A stretch of 64,000 nt of DNA, from NCBI GenBank assembly GCA_905221605.1, contig CAJNDS010000213.1, forward strand, positions 86,607 through 150,606. Reading direction: 5' to 3'. The notes beneath the pieces were generated by a model. It ran no database searches and was not told the DNA's origin. It worked only from the letters and a program-made list of their open reading frames with translations. Origin of the DNA: Symbiodinium natans. Taxonomy: Eukaryota; Sar; Dinophyceae; Suessiales; Symbiodiniaceae. The first letter of the stretch is position 1, and the number at the start of each line of letters is the position of its first letter. The position numbers and the translations under genes were made by a program. This document shows, in pieces, positions 40,555-49,722 of this stretch.

Positions 40555-40620
40555 AACCCTAAACCCTAAACCCTAAACCCTAAACCCTAAACCCTAAACC
40601 CTAAACCTTAAACCCTAAAC
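40555..40620. repeat. CCCTAAA array
   Basis: Nine heptamers, one CCTTAAA variant. The 20-nt minus-strand segment at about 40625-40645 between CACTAG and G|GTCAG may be a micro-exon (ASPDLD). Confidence 0.94.
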
Positions 40621-40865
40621 TGACCCGTCCAAGTCAGGGCTGGCCTAGTGCGCAATAGTTGGGGTGGGTTTCCGAAATTCGGGGCACCTTCTGGGGGTCC
40701 TTACTATAAGGGAATTCGACTGTTGGGGTCTAAACCCTAAACTCTAAACCTTAAACCCGAAACCCTAAACCCTGCACCCTAAACCCCAAAACCCTAAACC
40801 CCAAACCCTAAACCCTAAACCGTACTATTTAGCTATCTATTTTTGGGTCCCCAATTTTCGTAAAC

Positions 40866-40932
40866 TCCCAAAGAAGCATGCAGGCCTCATGCTGCGCATA
40901 AGCTGAGAAGCCGCCTCAAGCTGATGGTGACG
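40866..40932 (-). CDS. PPR exon
   Basis: 67-nt exon from an ACACGCAG acceptor to an A|GTTTAC donor. It reads HHQLEAASQLMRSMRPACFF, the PPR second helix. Here the flanking repeat on the acceptor side is in the atypical orientation. Confidence 0.55.
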
Positions 40933-40949
40933 CTGCGTGTAAGGGCTGA

Positions 40950-41145
40950 AGGGCCCTAAACCCCAAGCCCTAAACCCTAGCCCTAAACCCTAAACCCTAA
41001 CCCCTAAACCCTAAACCCTAAACCCTAAAACCCTTAAACCCTAAACCCTAAACCCTAAAACCCTAAACCCTAAACCCTAAACCTAGCCCTAAACCCTAAA
41101 CCCTAAACCCTAAGCCCTCGACCCTAAAACCCCTAAACCCTAAAT
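40950..41145. repeat. CCCTAAA array with length variants
   Basis: About 26 units including CCCTAAAA, CCCCTAAA and CCCTTAAA. Confidence 0.94.
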
Positions 41146-41385
41146 TGAGGATTTCAAAGGCTTAGTGAGCTGGCAATACCTGGGGGACCTTTCCCAACAT
41201 TCCGGGCACTTCACACACGCAAAGTGAGTTTCCCTTCTAGACCACCCCCCCCCCCCCACACCCACGACAGCAACCCTAAACCCTAAACCCTAAACCCTAA
41301 ACCCTTTCGAAAGTCAACAAGCCGTCCTGACCACACCTGCGGATGCCGGAGGATGAAGGGATGTAAAAGAGATGTGGAAGCTCGA

Positions 41386-41458
41386 GCCCTAAACCCTAAA
41401 CCCTAAACCCTAAACCCTAAACCCTAAACCCTAAACCCTAAACCCTAAACCCTAAACC
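41386..41458. repeat. CCCTAAA array
   Basis: Ten perfect heptamers. Confidence 0.97.
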
Positions 41459-41562
41459 TGCAAAATTTTTATTTCTTAATGTTTTGGGATTCTCTGGGTG
41501 GGTGGGTTTTTTTCCGTTGCCTACACACACTGCTGGCCTAGTAAATGCTCGAACTTGAGATG

Positions 41563-41650
41563 CTAAACCCTAAACCCTAAACCCTAAACCCTAAACCCTA
41601 AACCCTAAACCCTAAACCCTAAACCCTAAACCCTAAACCCTAAACCCTAT
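41563..41650. repeat. CCCTAAA array
   Basis: Twelve perfect heptamers, left border of the exon island at 41660-41745. Confidence 0.97.
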
Positions 41651-41659
41651 GTGCGTTCG

Positions 41660-41745
41660 GAGGCTGGGGAGGGGGTTTCAACAGGAACTTGGCATGGTCT
41701 GGGCCCTGCCGTGGGCAGCGCGGCTTCGCACGGCAGAAGCCAAGA
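41660..41745. CDS. Exon island, strand uncertain
   Basis: Between CCCTAAA (to 41650) and TTTAGGG (from 41747). The plus frame after TTTCAACAG reads ELGMVWALPWAARLRTAEAK with good GC3; the minus frame reads GPDHAKFLLKPPPQPPNAH. Neighbours favour minus, codon bias slightly favours plus. Confidence 0.35.
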
Positions 41746-42004
41746 TGGGGTTTAGGGTTTAGGGTTTAGGGTTTAGGGTTTAGGGTTTAGGGAAACCCTA
41801 AACCCGAAACCCCCTAAAGCCCTAAAGCCCTAAAACCTAAACCCGAAGCCCCTAAACCCCTAAACCCGAGACCCCTAAAATCCTAAATCCTAAATCCGAA
41901 CCCCTAAACCCTAAACCCTATACCCTAAACCCTAAACCCGAAACCCTACTCACCGACCCAAGAAGCCTGAACCCACAAGAGGCCTCCCAGCGAGAACTCC
42001 GCCC

Positions 42005-42114
42005 ACATGCATCCACCTCACACCAAGGGTTTAGGGTTTAGGGTTTAGGGTTTAGGGTTTAGGGTTTAGGGTTTAGGGTTTAGGGTTTAGGGACATGCAT
42101 CCACCTCACACCAA
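42005..42114. repeat. TTTAGGG array bounded by a 22-bp direct duplication
   Basis: The 22-nt sequence starting ACATGCATCCACCTCACACC occurs exactly at 42005-42026 and 42093-42114. Between them are only TTTAGGG units (42027-42092). Confidence 0.95.
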
Positions 42115-42631
42115 CACAGACACCAGGAGTTGGGTTCAGCTATGACTATAGGCTAAGAAGGAAGTTTTGGGCTTAGGGTTTGGGTTTGGAGTTTCGGGCT
42201 TGGTTTTTTTTTAAGGGTTTTTGGCTCAAGGTTTGGGGTGATAACAGAATCGGTGACCCCCCGCCCGCTTCATGAACTCCAAAAACACGCTAACCCTGAT
42301 TCTCATGCCGGAAACCCCCCATAAGTACCCGTGAACCTAAAGCCTAAACCAAGAAAGGGAGTTGAAAACTCGAAGCCCTAAACCGCCTAAACCTTCAACC
42401 CTAAACTCAAAGCCCAAACCCTCAATATGAAGGCTTCCGAAAATGGGGGTACCCTCTTTTTGGGGGTTCCTCTACCAAGGAGTACAGTACCCTTTTTAGA
42501 GGGTGTACTAGGGGGACTCTATTCTGAGAGAATTTCCATATGGGGGTTTCCGAAAATTTGCTGTACCTTATTGGGGTCCTTCTACCCTAGACCCGAAACC
42601 CTAACCCTAAACCCTACTAGCTGGGGTCTAC

Positions 42632-42730
42632 TCTACTATTTGCTTAAGAATCCCAAAAAAAAAAAGAACAATACGCCTCCTTAAGGGCAATATAGGGATT
42701 GTTTTTGGGGGCTTCTTAAGCAAATGGTAG
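42632..42730. repeat. Family B element
   Basis: Terminal inverted repeats CTACTATTTGCTTAAGAA and TTCTTAAGCAAATGGTAG. About 99 bp. Confidence 0.8.
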
Positions 42731-42806
42731 ATATTATTTGCGGTCTAAACCCTAAACCCTAAACCCTAAACCCTAAACCGTACGCCCTAGAAGCTCGAAC
42801 CATGAC

Positions 42807-42859
42807 GAGGCGGCAACTGCCGAGCTCCAGGTGATCACGTCGGGCGAGACCCAGGGCGC
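42807..42859 (-). CDS. PPR exon
   Basis: 53-nt exon from a GCGCAG acceptor to a TC|GTCATG donor. It reads APWVSPDVITWSSAVAA, the canonical PPR first helix (PDVITW...). Confidence 0.75.
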
Positions 42860-43101
42860 CTGCGCGATTTAGAGTTGTAGGGTTGTAGGGTTTGGGGTTG
42901 TAGGGTTTAGGGTTAGGGTTCAGGGTTCAGAGTTTAGGGCTTTGGGTTTTCCGGGTCAGGGTTTAGAGGGCGTGCGCGCGTGTGTGCGTGTGTTATGTGT
43001 GCCTCTTACGTGAAGAGAGTACTCGCCTTTCTGCGAGTGGCCCTAGAAGCATTCTTCAGTCCTCAAGCGCGGGATCCTAGTGGGGCTGCGCGAGAACAAA
43101 C

Positions 43102-43149
43102 GAAGATGTGCATAGGCCATGCCAAACACGCGCAGGTCAGAGCGTCAGC
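43102..43149 (-). CDS. Probable exon, PPR series
   Basis: 48-nt exon from a TTTCAG acceptor to a C|GTTTGT donor, reading ADALTCACLAWPMHIF. Good splice sites and codon bias; short for family assignment. Confidence 0.45.
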
Positions 43150-43619
43150 CTGAAATTCCAAAGCCCCTGCTAACCTCAAAACCCTAAACCCTAAGACCTC
43201 AAAACCCTAAACCCCTCAAACCTCAAAACACTTAATTGATTTAGGAGCTCTTCCACCTTCTATAAGCCTTAGACGGGGTGCCTTAGACGGGGGTTATAAG
43301 GGCGCCACGGAATCGAAGGTCGTAGAAGGCCACCGGAAACGGGCTTAGACGAAATCCGAAACCCGAAAACCCTACAACTTGAACCCTAAACCCTAAACCC
43401 TAAACCCCAAACCCTAAACCCTAAACCCTACACCCTAAACCCTAAACCCTATGTGCTTTCTTGAACCTAACACTCTCTGAGAATTTGAATGCCCCTAAAG
43501 CCGAGAAAGATGCTCAAGGGTCTAAGCCCTGCCCTAAGCCCTAAACCCTAAACCCAGAAAAGACCTTAACCCTGAACCCTGAACCCTGAACCCTAAACCC
43601 TAAACCCTATACCCTAAAC

Positions 43620-43675
43620 CTTCCTGCCTGACACATGGCCTGAACTGTCTGGAGGGCTGAGGCCCACTTGGCAGC
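43620..43675 (-). CDS. PPR exon
   Basis: 56-nt exon from a CCCCAG acceptor to a G|GTTTAG donor. It reads AAKWASALQTVQAMCQAG, the PPR second helix (W..AL.....M...G). The donor is created by the adjoining repeat; no CCCTAAA tract precedes the acceptor closely. Confidence 0.7.
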
Positions 43676-44094
43676 CTGGGGAGGTTTCTGAGGGGGCAGC
43701 TTGGATTTCAGGAGTTGTGGCCTAGGGTCCTAAACCCTAAACCCTAAACTCTAAACCCTAAACCCGAAACTCTAATCCCGAAACCCAGGAGGGAATAGGG
43801 ATTAGGGTTTAGGGGTTAGCATTTAGGAAGTCCCCTAATCCCTAAACCCTTAGGGGAAAGGAAGTCTCGGGTTCAGGGCCTGGTGTTCTTGTTTTGGTTG
43901 AAATCTTCGGCCCCCTTCAAGCCGGGTTTAGGGTTTAGGGTTCAGGGTCTAGGGGCCTGAGACAACTCTACACCCTTATGCCCACGTAAACGGCCAAACA
44001 TCAAACTTGCCATCAAAGACACAGACAAGCTTCTGCCCGCATCATCATCCAAAAGGACCATTCTACTCAAACCAATTCTAATGACCCTACAAAC

Positions 44095-44140
44095 TCCGAG
44101 TGGCTTGCGCTGCCATACACGCTGAGGAGCCTCTCGGCGA
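44095..44140 (-). CDS. Probable exon, PPR series
   Basis: 46-nt exon from a TGTCAAG acceptor to an A|GTTTGT donor, reading AERLLSVYGSASHSE with 13 of 15 GC-ending codons. Confidence 0.45.
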
Positions 44141-44738
44141 CTTGACAGGACGCGGTCTAGGGCATGTAGGGGTTCTAGCCTAAACCCTGTAACCCCAAAC
44201 CCTAAACCTAACCCTTCAGACGATAGAGTCTAGGCTTTAGATTTGTGGTTTGACCTTCTTGGTACTAAATTTCTTCAATGATAAACGCACTACTTCTTTA
44301 GGGGAAGTTTCAGGGGACCTTCATATCATCCCTTACCCTCTTTACAGGGGTCTGATGTATTGGCCCTGGGGCTGCCTAGGGCATATAAGGGGTATTTAAG
44401 GTGTCCCTTTAGGGTTTAGGGTTTAGGGTTTAGGGTTTAGGGTTTAGGGTTTAGATGTAACTGCCCTTCCAACCTATCGCATGAAGCTGAAGTGCCTAAG
44501 TGGCCCAAGGGCCTAAGGGCCTGTCTCATCGACAAACTGGGACTAGGAAGCGCCACCAAGCATCAGATTCTCTGGAAGTCAAGCTTAGGGCCTCGCTAAT
44601 GTTTCTGTTGGGCATGTTCTGGGCCAAAGAGCTTTTCTCCTCGAATGATGTCCGGCACTTTGTCCATCTTTCAGGTTTGGGCTTTGGGGTTTAGGGTTTG
44701 GGGTTTAGGGTTTAGGGTTTAGGGTTTGTAAGCTCGCA

Positions 44739-44822
44739 CTACTTGGAGGTTCATGGATACTGAGAAGTAGGGCTACAAGTAGGGCAACCATACCTGCTAC
44801 CTTGCTGAAGGTCCCTAGAACC
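44739..44822. repeat. Family A element, right end lost
   Basis: Left terminus CTACTTGGAGGTTCATGG; truncated on the right by CCCTAAA sequence. A C homopolymer follows at about 44879-44898. Confidence 0.7.
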
Positions 44823-44949
44823 CTAAACCCTAACCCCTAAGCCCTACAACCCTAAACCCTACCCAAAGGCTCGAGCGCCCCCCCCCCCCCCCCCCCCCAC
44901 AAAGTTGAGAGGGGCTATAGACCATAAAGAATGCACCCCTAAACCATGC

Positions 44950-45190
44950 ACCCTAAACCCTAAACCCTAAACCCTAAACCCTAAACCCTAAACCCTAAAC
45001 CCTAAACCCTAAACCCTAAACCCTAAACCCTAAACCCTAAACCCTAAACCCTAAACCCTAAACCCTAAACCCTAAACCGTAACCCTAAACCCTAAACCCT
45101 AAACCCTAAACCCTAAACCCTAAACCCTAAACCCTAAACCCTAAACCCTAAACCCTAAACCCTAAACCCTACCCCCTAAACCCTAAACCC
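44950..45190. repeat. Long CCCTAAA array
   Basis: About 34 near-perfect heptamers. Confidence 0.97.
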
Positions 45191-45195
45191 AAAAC

Positions 45196-45248
45196 ATTAG
45201 CTCAGCCCATCTTCAAGCTGGGATGTTGCGGTCTCGGGCTCCAGGGGC
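45196..45248 (-). CDS. Possible exon
   Basis: Island between two large arrays. A minus frame reads PLEPETATSQLEDGLS followed by a stop. No clear donor before the stop; could be a terminal exon. Confidence 0.3.
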
Positions 45249-45276
45249 TCCCTTCAGGGCTTAGGCCTTAGGGCTT

Positions 45277-45905
45277 AGGGTTTAGGGTTTTAGGGTTTTA
45301 GGGTTGTAGGGTTTTAGGGTTTTAGGGTTTTAGGGTTTTAGGGTTTTAGGGTTTAGGGTTTAGGGTTTTAGGGTTTAGGGTTTTAGGGTTTAGGGTTTAG
45401 GGTCTTAGGGTTTTAGGGTTTTAGGGTTGTAGGGTTGTAGGGTCTTAGGGTCTTAGGGTTTTAGGGTTTTAGGGTTTTAGGGTTTTAGGGTTTTAGGGTT
45501 TTAGGGTTTTCGGGTTTTAGGGTCTTAGGGTCTTAGGGTTTTAGGGTTTTAGGGTTTTGGGGTTTTAGGGTCTTAGGGTCTTAGGGTTTTAGGGTTTTAG
45601 GGTTTTGGGGTTTTAGGGTTTTAGGGTTTAGGGCTTTAGGGTTTTAGGGTTTTAGGGTTTTAGGGTTTTAGGGTTTTAGGGTTTTAGGGTTGTAGGGTTT
45701 TAGGGTTTAGGGTTTAGGGTTTAGGGTTTAGGGTTTTAGGGTTTTAGGGTTTTAGGGTTTAGGGTTTTAGGGTTTTAGGGTTTTAGGGTTGTAGGGTTTT
45801 AGGGTTGTAGGGTTTTAGGGTTTAGGGTTTAGGGTTTAGGGTTTTAGGGTTTTAGGGTTTAGGGTTTTAGGGTTTTAGGGTTTTAGGGTTTAGGGTTTTT
45901 CGGGC
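45277..45905. repeat. TTTTAGGG (octamer) array
   Basis: About 75 units, mostly the 8-bp TTTTAGGG with interspersed TTTAGGG, TCTTAGGG and TTGTAGGG. This unit length dominates nowhere else in the window. Confidence 0.97.
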
Positions 45906-46102
45906 TTATAGAGTTTATAGGGTTCCTAGGCTTTCATGCTGCTTATCTTCGGGTTAGCATGGGGCCTTGAAAGGTGACCCCTTATGTGCCCGATAGAACC
46001 CAAGAGTCCATATTTCAGAACCCTTTCAAGAAGGAAGTGACCATACTAAGGGACCCTAACCCTAAACCCTAAACCCTGAACCCTAAACCCTAAACCCTAA
46101 AC

Positions 46103-46181
46103 CCTGAAGTTCGGCCCAGCTGGGGCCCCAGGCGCGTTGAAGCTGCCCTTGTCGGGCTGCACGGCGTCGCTGGCCATCAGC
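46103..46181 (-). CDS. PPR exon
   Basis: 79-nt exon from a CAACCAG acceptor to a G|GTTTAG donor. It reads LMASDAVQPDKGSFNAPGAP, matching the PPR junction (LM....V.PD..SFNA). Confidence 0.7.
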
Positions 46182-46203
46182 CTGGTTGAAGGGTTGAGGG
46201 TTT

Positions 46204-46322
46204 AGGACCCTAAACCTTAAACCCTAAACCTTAAACCCCTAACCCCTAAACCCCTAAACCCCTAAACCCTAAACCCCTAAACCCTAAACCCTAAACCCTA
46301 AACCCTAAACCCTAAACCCTAA
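46204..46322. repeat. CCCTAAA array with CCCCTAA variants
   Basis: About 17 units. Confidence 0.94.
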
Positions 46323-46372
46323 GTAGGGCTTAGGGTTTAGGGCTTCGGGAGGAGTCGGGTACCCTAAAAGCC

Positions 46373-46417
46373 CTTCACTTCAGGGAACTCCCCGGCTGCT
46401 GCATATGCTTCAGCGAG
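46373..46417 (-). CDS. PPR-like exon
   Basis: Minus-strand island reading LAEAYAAAGEFPEVK, a PPR inter-helix pattern (A.A..G....). Acceptor CGCTGAAG; the donor near GTGAAG|GGC is uncertain. Confidence 0.5.
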
Positions 46418-46423
46418 CAGGGT

Positions 46424-46528
46424 TTAGGGTTTAGGGTTTAGGGTTTAGGGTTTAGGGTTTAGGGTTTAGGGTTTAGGGTTTAGGGTTTAGGGTTTAGGGT
46501 TTAGGGTTTAGGGTTTAGGGTTTAGGCC
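46424..46528. repeat. TTTAGGG array
   Basis: Fifteen perfect heptamers. Confidence 0.97.
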
Positions 46529-46573
46529 TGCTTGCCCTCAACCCGAAGATACTTGGGAGGCATGGTACATGCA

Positions 46574-46706
46574 CTACTTGGAGGTTCATGGTACGTATTA
46601 ACCAAGCAGAACTGTGCCTATAACCCACTTAGAAGCCCCTTAAGTGCCCTAATATGGTTATAAGTACAGTTAGAATTGGTTGATAAGTAACATGAACCTC
46701 AAAGTA
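46574..46706. repeat. Family A element, uninterrupted
   Basis: Termini CTACTTGGAGGTTCATGGTAC and CATGAACCTCAAAGTAC. It matches the copy at 2816-3015 and has a single TATAAGTACAGTT (46659-46671) at the point where the other copy carries a telomere-type insert. Confidence 0.85.
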
Positions 46707-46799
46707 CATGTGTGTAAAGGCACAGCAGCATCCTGGCAAGTGGCATTACAAAGCGCGCTGCACGTGACGAAAGGAACAACACTGAATGTCAAATCCCAG

Positions 46800-46932
46800 G
46801 GTTAGGGCTTAGGGTTTAGGGTGTAGGGTGTAGGGTGTAGGGTTTAGGGTTTAGGGTTTAGGGTTTAGGGTTTAGGGTTTAGGGTTTAGGGTTTAGGGTT
46901 TCGGGCTTAGGGCTTAGGGTTTAGGGTTTAGG
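46800..46932. repeat. TTTAGGG array
   Basis: About 17 heptamers with TGTAGGG and GGGCTTA variants. Confidence 0.94.
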
Positions 46933-46937
46933 GCATG

Positions 46938-47030
46938 TTTGAGGCAAACAGTCAGCTGTCGACTCAGAACCGAGAAGATTCGGCTGCTGGTAGATAACGT
47001 GCCCAGCAGAACTTTGCCGGCGATGTCTTC
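46938..47030 (-). CDS. Possible exon
   Basis: A minus frame reads DIAGKVLLGTLSTSSRIFS up to a G|GTTCTG donor and remains open beyond. Unassigned. Confidence 0.35.
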
Positions 47031-47280
47031 CTTTTTTGGGAGGGTCTAACCCCAAATCCGTTTAAACCCTAAGCCCTACGCCCAAAAATCCCAAAATCCC
47101 AAAACCCCAAAACCCCAAAACCCAAAACCCGAAACATCCAGGCAACCCATTTCGTGGTCTGCGGGTCGGAGATTCGCGAGTGAACATGTGACACAGATTG
47201 CTCTCTCTCTTCCCGGCTCCCGCAGGCCATGCAGAAGACTGGGTCCCACGTCCTTTTTGACATGGAACAGCAAGCCCTTT

Positions 47281-47370
47281 CTAAGGGTAGTTTCATGGGC
47301 CCTTGATATGGTCCCTTACCTCCTTTCAAGGGTTCTGAAGTATGGGCCCCCATGTAACTACCCTAAGACC
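47281..47370. repeat. Family E element
   Basis: Terminal repeats AGGGTAGTTTCATGGGCCC and GGGCCCCCATGTAACTACCCT, with CCCTT.CCT..TTTCAAGGG in the core. Confidence 0.8.
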
Positions 47371-47669
47371 TCTGAGGCGAGCCCGTACCCTGGGTACATG
47401 CTTCTACCACGCCTGAGCATTCGGGGCTCCTCATCTTCAAGAATTTTGTTTGGGGGGTTCAGGGTCTGGGTTTAGGGTGTTTCGGGTTTAGGTTTAGGGT
47501 TTAGGGTTTTGGGAGGCTCCTGCTGGTTTAGGGATTGGGGGCGACAAGCGGGGCCGAAGTCAGCGCGTGGTCAGGCAACCTACTGTCTGCGCTCAGCTGC
47601 AGTTGACAAGAGCAATACAAAACATTGCACGGCCTGGCGCTAAGACTCAGCTTTCCTGATCTCCTCACC

Positions 47670-47780
47670 TTGGCAGGCCAGCATCCGTATTACAATAAGG
47701 GCACCTTCTTTTGGGTTGGCGACTTTACAAGGGAACCTTGAACCAAAAGAAGGGCAAAAGAGTTACCACCGGGATACCAA
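47670..47780. repeat. Family D element, abutting the 3' end of the ORF at 47763
   Basis: Termini CTTGGCAGGCCAGCATCC and CCACCGGGATACCAAG with the core GGTTGGCGACTTTACAAGG. Read on the minus strand the right end starts with a usable donor (TTG|GTATCC) and the left end finishes with CCAAG, a usable acceptor. Confidence 0.75.
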
Positions 47781-49178
47781 GTCACGCAGCCCTCCCATGT
47801 CAAAGCGCAGATTGCTTAGGGGTGCGTACCAGAGCCAGCACAGCTGCTCATCAGCTAAGTGGGCCTGCCTCAACTTCGGGCTGTTGCAGATCACACACTC
47901 CAAAGACGCCTCCCAGGTCCGGATGCCGCCACACTTCCGCACGTACGGCAAGGCTCCACAGGGCTTATTGTGCACGAGCACGCCGGCGCAGCGATGCTCC
48001 ATGATCTGACTACGAGGTCCCACCTGCTTGTACCTTTGAATATCCAGCAAGGCGGCCGTGCCCGGCAAAGAGAAAGGGTGCTCGCAGGTCGTGTCGATGA
48101 GCTGGACCCCCTCCGCAAAGTGGCCGCGATTCGGCTTAAGGATCGGTTGGGTGCTGGGCCGCGACCGGACTCGGCGCTTTGACATCCCCGGGAAGGGCGG
48201 GATGATCAAGGTAAGGTCAGCATTCAGCTGGAGTGCCCTGATGCCTTGTTCGATCCATGAGTACCCTGGTTCACTGAACATGACCGCGTCGGAGTTGACC
48301 AATGCAATGTAGTCTGCGTTGCACTGGTCGATGGCATAGTAACGTTCCAGCTCAATGTCTGGCGCATCCGTATCCAAAGACCCGTGCGCAATGCTTCCGA
48401 ATTTCGATGACAGCCCTGAGACTTTGAATGATCCGCCCCAGTTGGCCGTCGAGTTGACGGAGACCATGTATTCTGATGAGTAGTTCGAGATCACCCACTC
48501 ATCTATATAGTGTTCCTGCTGCAGAAACCGTGCCATATCAACCATGGACGGGTCAGCTTGCCGACCATTCAGAACCACGTAGCGTTGAGTGAAGTTGCTG
48601 TGTCGATGCTGCTTGCTCAAGTGGACGAGCCTTAGCTGCAGCTCAGTGTTGGTAGTTCTTGCAGTAGTTGCGGCAATGAGCGCCAAACACACACTTGGAG
48701 CCATCTTCTCCACACCTGCGATGCTTTCCCCATCATCCCCATCTACTGCAACTTCTTTCAAGCCGGGCAGAGAAGTACTTCGAGCTTGGTCTTGGGAGTC
48801 TTGAGGTCCTTGCACGACCTGCACCTCAAGCGTCTCAGCTGCAACTTCTTTCAAGTCGGGCAGAGATGTACTTCGAGCATGGTCTTGCGAGTCCTGATGT
48901 TCTTGCACGACCTGCACCTCAAGCCTCTCAGCTGCCTGCACCTGGGCAAGCGAAGGAGCATGCAACAGGAGAGAGTCTTTGCGCTCCATGTGCTGGTCCG
49001 GCACTGCCGTTGGTTGCTGCACACGAAGAGGGTCTTCACCGGCCATGACAATCTGGGAGAGATCTGTCACATACCTGCTTTCCCTCCGACGTATTCGCTG
49101 GATTCCTAGACACGACAAGCCCACGCTCAGCAACAAGGCCACCGTCCGCGCACGCCGTCCCAGGAGATCGGGCACCAT
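47763..49178 (-). CDS. Type II membrane protein, possible glycosyltransferase
   Basis: About 471 residues from the first in-frame ATG (MVPDLLGRRARTVALLLSVG); the open frame extends 17 codons further upstream without an ATG. A basic then hydrophobic segment (about residues 8-26) fits a signal anchor. Residues about 85-145 contain a 30-residue tandem duplication (LEVQVVQ..QDSQD.ARSTSLP). The C-terminal 250 residues are globular, with NADYIALVNSDAVMFSEPGY followed by a helical segment and IIPPFPG; the acidic NSDAVMF after a hydrophobic strand resembles the metal-binding region of GT-A glycosyltransferases. That is a weak resemblance. It is the longest host-type ORF in the window. The last seven codons lie in a family D repeat, so the real protein may instead splice at TTG|GTATCC; the downstream minus frame is then open for a further 46 codons. 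Confidence 0.6.
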   Translation of the reverse strand: MVPDLLGRRARTVALLLSVGLSCLGIQRIRRRESRYVTDLSQIVMAGEDPLRVQQPTAVPDQHMERKDSLLLHAPSLAQVQAAERLEVQVVQEHQDSQDHARSTSLPDLKEVAAETLEVQVVQGPQDSQDQARSTSLPGLKEVAVDGDDGESIAGVEKMAPSVCLALIAATTARTTNTELQLRLVHLSKQHRHSNFTQRYVVLNGRQADPSMVDMARFLQQEHYIDEWVISNYSSEYMVSVNSTANWGGSFKVSGLSSKFGSIAHGSLDTDAPDIELERYYAIDQCNADYIALVNSDAVMFSEPGYSWIEQGIRALQLNADLTLIIPPFPGMSKRRVRSRPSTQPILKPNRGHFAEGVQLIDTTCEHPFSLPGTAALLDIQRYKQVGPRSQIMEHRCAGVLVHNKPCGALPYVRKCGGIRTWEASLECVICNSPKLRQAHLADEQLCWLWYAPLSNLRFDMGGLRDLVSRW

Positions 49179-49530
49179 GGTCACCCCGGGTGGAGATGTC
49201 CAGGTGCGACATCGGGGCACATATGGCACATGCTATCTGTCTCAGTGGTCTTGAAGCCCCAGCTGAGCTGGGGAGGGGAGGGGGGGGGTGCTTGAAGTGG
49301 GCGAGAAAGTTTAGGATGCTTTCGCCTATATATGCATACACATCCATACGTACATGTAGATCAATACTAACAGGAGCTTATACATATGTCAATAACTACG
49401 AGTGTGTGCGTGTGTGTGTATATGTATGGGGATTTACGAACATGAGGGGCCCCTAATATAGTCCCAAGATAGTAGGATTCTCTTATAATAAGGACCCCAA
49501 CAAGGTACCCCCCAATTTCGAAAACCCCCC

Positions 49531-49611
49531 TAAACCCTAAACCCTAAACCCTAAACCCTAAACCCTAAACCAGAAACCCTAAACCCTAAACCCTAAACCC
49601 TAAAACCCTAA
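49531..49611. repeat. CCCTAAA array
   Basis: About 11 heptamers. Confidence 0.95.
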
Positions 49612-49620
49612 CTTTTGCAC

Positions 49621-49722
49621 ATGTGTGGTACCTCGGCTTCCGCGTGGGACACTTGCCTTCAGCAAGTGCAAGTGGCGCCTTGAACACAAAGTCCGCAGCG
49701 TGGGGCGCGAGGGACCCGGGGG
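49621..49722. CDS. Exon island, strand uncertain
   Basis: Between CCCTAAA (to 49611) and TTTAGGG (from 49732). The minus frame reads LAPHAADFVFKAPLALAEGK with a G|GTACCA donor; the plus frame reads CKWRLEHKVRSVGREGPGG. Neighbours favour minus. Confidence 0.35.

Noticed and set aside
42219-42230. TTTTGGCTCAAG, the 3' 12 nt of the dinoflagellate spliced leader
   Set aside because: No match to the rest of the leader and the context is decayed TTTAGGG sequence, so a chance match is likely.
48695-49048. Plus-strand ORFs opposite the 47.8-49.2-kb gene
   Set aside because: Antisense shadows; the duplicated peptides in them mirror the repeat of the minus-strand protein.
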